Shown piece by piece: positions 14,471 to 17,035 of a DNA stretch of 17,035 nucleotides (the stretch's first letter is position 1; the number at the start of each line of letters is the position of its first letter). Source of the DNA: UBA7359 sp047618295 (GTDB lineage: Bacteria; Pseudomonadota; Gammaproteobacteria; Eutrophobiales; Eutrophobiaceae). The notes under the pieces are model-generated. The model did not search any database. It was not told the origin of the DNA and saw nothing but the letters and a program-made list of their open reading frames with translations. A program made the translations under genes and the position numbers. The stretch spans positions 1 through 17,035 of the forward strand of contig JBLHKL010000044.1 in the NCBI GenBank assembly GCA_047618295.1, in the 5' to 3' direction.

Positions 14471-15067
14471 ATGTTAACAGGTCTAGAAGAAAAAATACTT
14501 CAGTGTATTACACGACACATAACACAAAATGGGAATGCACCGACATTAGTTGAGATCGGCGAATCACTTGATATTAAATCTAAAGGCACCGTGCATCGTT
14601 ATGTCGAATCGCTTATAGAAAAGGGTCATCTACATCGAACTGGGAGAAGTTGGCGAGGTCTTCGTTTAACGGGTGAACAAAGTCGTCGTTTACTTATATT
14701 ACCTTTCGCAGGGCGCATTGCCGCAGGGCAACCTATCGAGGCGATTCCAGAGCAATTGGAGATAAATTTTTCAGATATGTTGATGGGTGAGGGTCGTTAT
14801 GTGCTCGAAGTGAAGGGTGAGTCAATGATAGAGGCCGGGATTTTCAATGGTGATCTTGTCATTATTAGAGAATCAACAACAGCGGATAATGGCGATATCG
14901 TCGTTGCATTAATCGATAACGGAGAAGCTACTTTAAAGAAATTGCGAAAGCATGGAGATCGCGTCGAATTAATACCGGCAAATCAATCAATGGCACCGAT
15001 GATCTATCCGGCAGATCGGGTTCATATCCAAGGAGTAGTCGTAGGGCAAGTCAGGTATTACAAATAA
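14471..15067 (+). CDS. lexA: LexA-type SOS repressor
   Basis: The 198-residue protein has an N-terminal winged helix-turn-helix (about 1-65) and a C-terminal S24 peptidase domain. The self-cleavage site is A85-G86 (GRIAAGQP), the catalytic Ser is S118 (KGESMIEAG) and the catalytic Lys is K156 (EATLKKLRK), so RecA-stimulated autocleavage should work. The recognition-helix region is DIKSKGTVHRYVESL (34-48), unlike the SPNAAEEHLKAL of E. coli LexA and closer to the KSKxxxHR pattern of alphaproteobacterial LexA. This matches the GTTC-type half-sites in its promoter. AAGGAG lies 8 bp before the ATG. UmuD is excluded by the intact DNA-binding domain. The gene is divergent from the LPPGLAK-repeat/msrB unit. 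Confidence 0.93.
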   Translation: MLTGLEEKILQCITRHITQNGNAPTLVEIGESLDIKSKGTVHRYVESLIEKGHLHRTGRSWRGLRLTGEQSRRLLILPFAGRIAAGQPIEAIPEQLEINFSDMLMGEGRYVLEVKGESMIEAGIFNGDLVIIRESTTADNGDIVVALIDNGEATLKKLRKHGDRVELIPANQSMAPMIYPADRVHIQGVVVGQVRYYK

Positions 15068-15204
15068 AATAAAACTCTGAAGTGAAGAAGGAAAAGAAAT
15101 CAAACTGTCACTGATCACATTTCTGCGCTACCACTCCACTGACTAAATCAATCTTCTGTTATTGCTTGTTTAATAGCATTTTATTTAAACACCACGGTTA
15201 CGTT

Positions 15205-15219
15205 TTTATATGATATAAA
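15205..15219. repeat. AT-rich 15-bp inverted repeat upstream of the MscS-like gene
   Basis: TTTATAT and ATATAAA flank a single G about 45 bp before the GTG start. It may be an operator or part of a promoter, but low complexity makes chance likely. The rest of 15068-15263 shows no gene and no clear lexA terminator. Confidence 0.25.
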
Positions 15220-15263
15220 TATCCATATTGCCTATAAACTGCAGGTAGGGAGATTATGTCAGG

Positions 15264-16565
15264 GTGAGTATTAAAGATCTGGAATCATATATTAGCCAAA
15301 TTGGTTTAAGTTTTTTTGATTGGGCTACAAGTCCGCAATTTTACACACAGTGTGGAATGGTTGTATTAGCTATTGCCTTTGCTTATTTGATAACGGCATT
15401 ACTCAAGAAGTATATTCCGATACTCCAGAACGAACCCAAACCGGGAGCTCTTTATCCAATAAGAAAGACGATCCATCAAACAGATGATCTGCTCTTTCCT
15501 CTTTTTAGTATCCTCACACTGGCTATCACAGTTGAATTAAGCGCTCTTGTTATACAACAAAGTGGACTAATAAGATTAACGCAAGGTTTGGCCGTAATTA
15601 TCTTGCTCTATACCTTTATAGCGCATTTTATAAAAAAACAGATACTCAAAAAGATTATTAAATGGATAGGCATTCCAATTGCAATCTTGCAAGTTTTTGG
15701 TTGGTTGGATGATGTGACGATGTTCCTGGATACGATTGATATGGAGCTCGGCAATATCAATATTAGTTTATATGACTTGGCCAGGGTTATTGTTTTTGGT
15801 TCCTTTCTGTTTTGGTTGGGACGAATCTCGAATAATGTTGGTCAGCAAATTATTCGCAATCAGAGTGATCTGGATGTTGGTACAAGAGAAGTTTTTGCCA
15901 AACTATTTGAAGTCGCTTTATTTGTCGTAATATTTCTATTATTACTTCAAGTCATGGGGATTAACCTGACTGCACTAGCAGTCTTTGGTGGTGCCTTGGG
16001 TGTAGGACTTGGTTTTGGGCTACAAGCGATCGCATCAAATTTTATTTCAGGCATTATCATCCTGCTTGATCGTTCTATTACTGTTGGCGATTACATCGAA
16101 CTTGAAGATGGTCGTACAGGTGTTATTCGTGAATTAAAAATGCGTTCGACAACATTGGAGACCTTTGATGGTAAGGACATCATGGTTCCGAATGAAAGGT
16201 TTATTACTACTAACTTTATTAATTGGACACATAAAAATAAAAAACAGCGCTACTCGATTAATTTTCAAGTAGCTTACAAAACAGACTTGCACAAATTATT
16301 TGAAATCTTGAGAGAAGTCGTTGCAAGTCATCCCAAGGTATTGAGTGGTTCGGATTGCCCCATTGAAGAGCGACCTGATGCTGAGATAGCAGGATTTGGT
16401 GATTCAGGTATAGATATCCTCATCGAGTTTTGGATGGAAGGTATTGATGATGGTAAAAATCGTGTAGGAGCAGATCTACTTTTGATGATATGGGATGCGC
16501 TAAAGGAGAACGATATGGAAATACCATTCCCACAACGAGAAGTTAAAATATTGAACCCACAATAA
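15264..16565 (+). CDS. MscS-family mechanosensitive ion channel
   Basis: The 433-residue membrane protein has several N-terminal helices (about 28-48, 78-97, 103-122, 170-187) and a pair before the conserved MscS core. The pore-lining TM3 equivalent is the Gly/Ala-rich VFGGALGVGLGFGLQAIASNF (about 244-264). The beta domain follows with RSITVGDYIELEDGRTGVI and STTLETFDGKDIMVPNERF, and a C-terminal alpha/beta domain ends near PFPQREVKIL. By family it opens under membrane tension to release solutes during osmotic downshock; it is longer than E. coli MscS (286) because of extra N-terminal helices. The start is GTG, with AGGGAG 11 bp upstream; an ATG at 15256 is out of frame and stops after three codons. 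Confidence 0.92.
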   Translation: MSIKDLESYISQIGLSFFDWATSPQFYTQCGMVVLAIAFAYLITALLKKYIPILQNEPKPGALYPIRKTIHQTDDLLFPLFSILTLAITVELSALVIQQSGLIRLTQGLAVIILLYTFIAHFIKKQILKKIIKWIGIPIAILQVFGWLDDVTMFLDTIDMELGNINISLYDLARVIVFGSFLFWLGRISNNVGQQIIRNQSDLDVGTREVFAKLFEVALFVVIFLLLLQVMGINLTALAVFGGALGVGLGFGLQAIASNFISGIIILLDRSITVGDYIELEDGRTGVIRELKMRSTTLETFDGKDIMVPNERFITTNFINWTHKNKKQRYSINFQVAYKTDLHKLFEILREVVASHPKVLSGSDCPIEERPDAEIAGFGDSGIDILIEFWMEGIDDGKNRVGADLLLMIWDALKENDMEIPFPQREVKILNPQ

Positions 16566-16582
16566 TAAATTGATTATTTTCG

Positions 16583-16609
16583 TAGTATACGAGCAATACT
16601 ATTTTTTTT
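16583..16609 (+). terminator. Intrinsic terminator after the MscS-like gene
   Basis: TAGTAT (16583-16588), loop ACGAGCA and ATACTA (16596-16601) form a 6-bp AT-rich stem followed directly by eight T. The stem is weak but the T-run and position 18 bp after the stop support termination. Confidence 0.6.
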
Positions 16610-16632
16610 AATTCCCAATTTAAAGTGCAACC

Positions 16633-17035
16633 ATGAAACCATTTTCTCAAGCATGTGAGAATAATAAAATTCCTATACTGAATGAAATTTCATCATATCT
16701 TGCTGCATGCAACAATGTGTTAGAGATTGGTAGTGGAACAGGTCAACATGCGGTGTTTTTTACAGAGAACATGCCTGCGTTACATTGGCATACTAGTGAT
16801 CGTATTGAAAACCATACTGGAATAATTGAATGGATTGAAGAAAGTAAATTATCAAATATTGAGCTTCCAATTGAACTTGATGTGGTCAGTTACGAATGGC
16901 CGACTAACTGTTTTGATGGCGTTTTTACAGCAAACACATGCCATATAATGCATTGGCATGAAGTTGTTTCAATGTTTGAGGGTGTTAGTCGTATTCTTTC
17001 TTCCGGTGGCCACTTTATGATTTATGGACCGTTCA
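16633..17035 (+). CDS. DUF938-type SAM-dependent methyltransferase, 3' end cut by window
   Basis: ATG 16633 opens a frame that runs off the window (134 codons visible, no stop). The start MKPFSQACENNKIPILNEIS and the SAM-binding motif I VLEIGSGTGQHAVFF (about 34-48) are followed by the motif II acidic region HTSDR and FTANTCHIMHWHEVVSMFEG, GGHFMIYGPF, which match the DUF938 family of class I methyltransferase-like proteins. About 200 residues are usual, so roughly a third is missing. The substrate is unknown. It follows the terminator of the channel gene and so is probably transcribed separately; no strong ribosome binding site is seen. Confidence 0.88.
   Translation, partial: MKPFSQACENNKIPILNEISSYLAACNNVLEIGSGTGQHAVFFTENMPALHWHTSDRIENHTGIIEWIEESKLSNIELPIELDVVSYEWPTNCFDGVFTANTCHIMHWHEVVSMFEGVSRILSSGGHFMIYGPF

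Overview
The window reads as an ordinary chromosomal segment of a moderately AT-rich gammaproteobacterium. The block metG / mrp (divergent) / dcd, the Rnf subunits and a gammaproteobacterial amidoligase cluster all point that way; I cannot place it more precisely. Both ends cut a gene. No rRNA, tRNA, CRISPR array or intact insertion sequence was seen.

Left half, minus strand (9323 to 1): metG is followed by a 71-bp palindromic repeat. Then comes a tightly packed rnfA-rnfB-rnfD-rnfG set that lacks rnfC and rnfE, and whose RnfA lacks both cysteines expected to hold the membrane [2Fe-2S] cluster. A second unit follows, apparently with its own promoter: a secreted retropepsin-like 'ATP-dependent zinc protease' family protein, a membrane protein with an inactive-transglutaminase domain fused to seven helices, an ATP-grasp glutamate-ligase-like enzyme, and a secreted M14-type AstE/aspartoacylase-like metallohydrolase cut by the left edge. 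Together these look like an envelope system that makes and trims an unknown peptide-like (probably glutamyl) modification.

Middle, plus strand (9442 to 12755): mrp/apbC and dcd are adjacent. A looser accessory stretch follows, with a two-helix membrane protein, a TIGR02450-type Trp-rich protein and an exported SOUL haem-binding-like protein. About 400 bp with no convincing gene then separates these from the next unit.

Right part: a minus-strand unit encodes an exported protein with three LPPGLAK repeats, MsrB and a small helical protein. Divergent from it is lexA. Its promoter carries GTTC-N7-GTTC in the -35/-10 spacer and GAAC-N7-GAAC over the start region and ribosome binding site. This is the half-site pattern of alphaproteobacterial SOS boxes, not the CTG-N10-CAG box usual in gammaproteobacteria. 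An MscS-family channel with a hairpin/T-run terminator and a truncated DUF938-type methyltransferase close the window.

The most noteworthy observations are the reduced, cysteine-less Rnf set beside the amidoligase/retropepsin cluster, and the lexA operator array.
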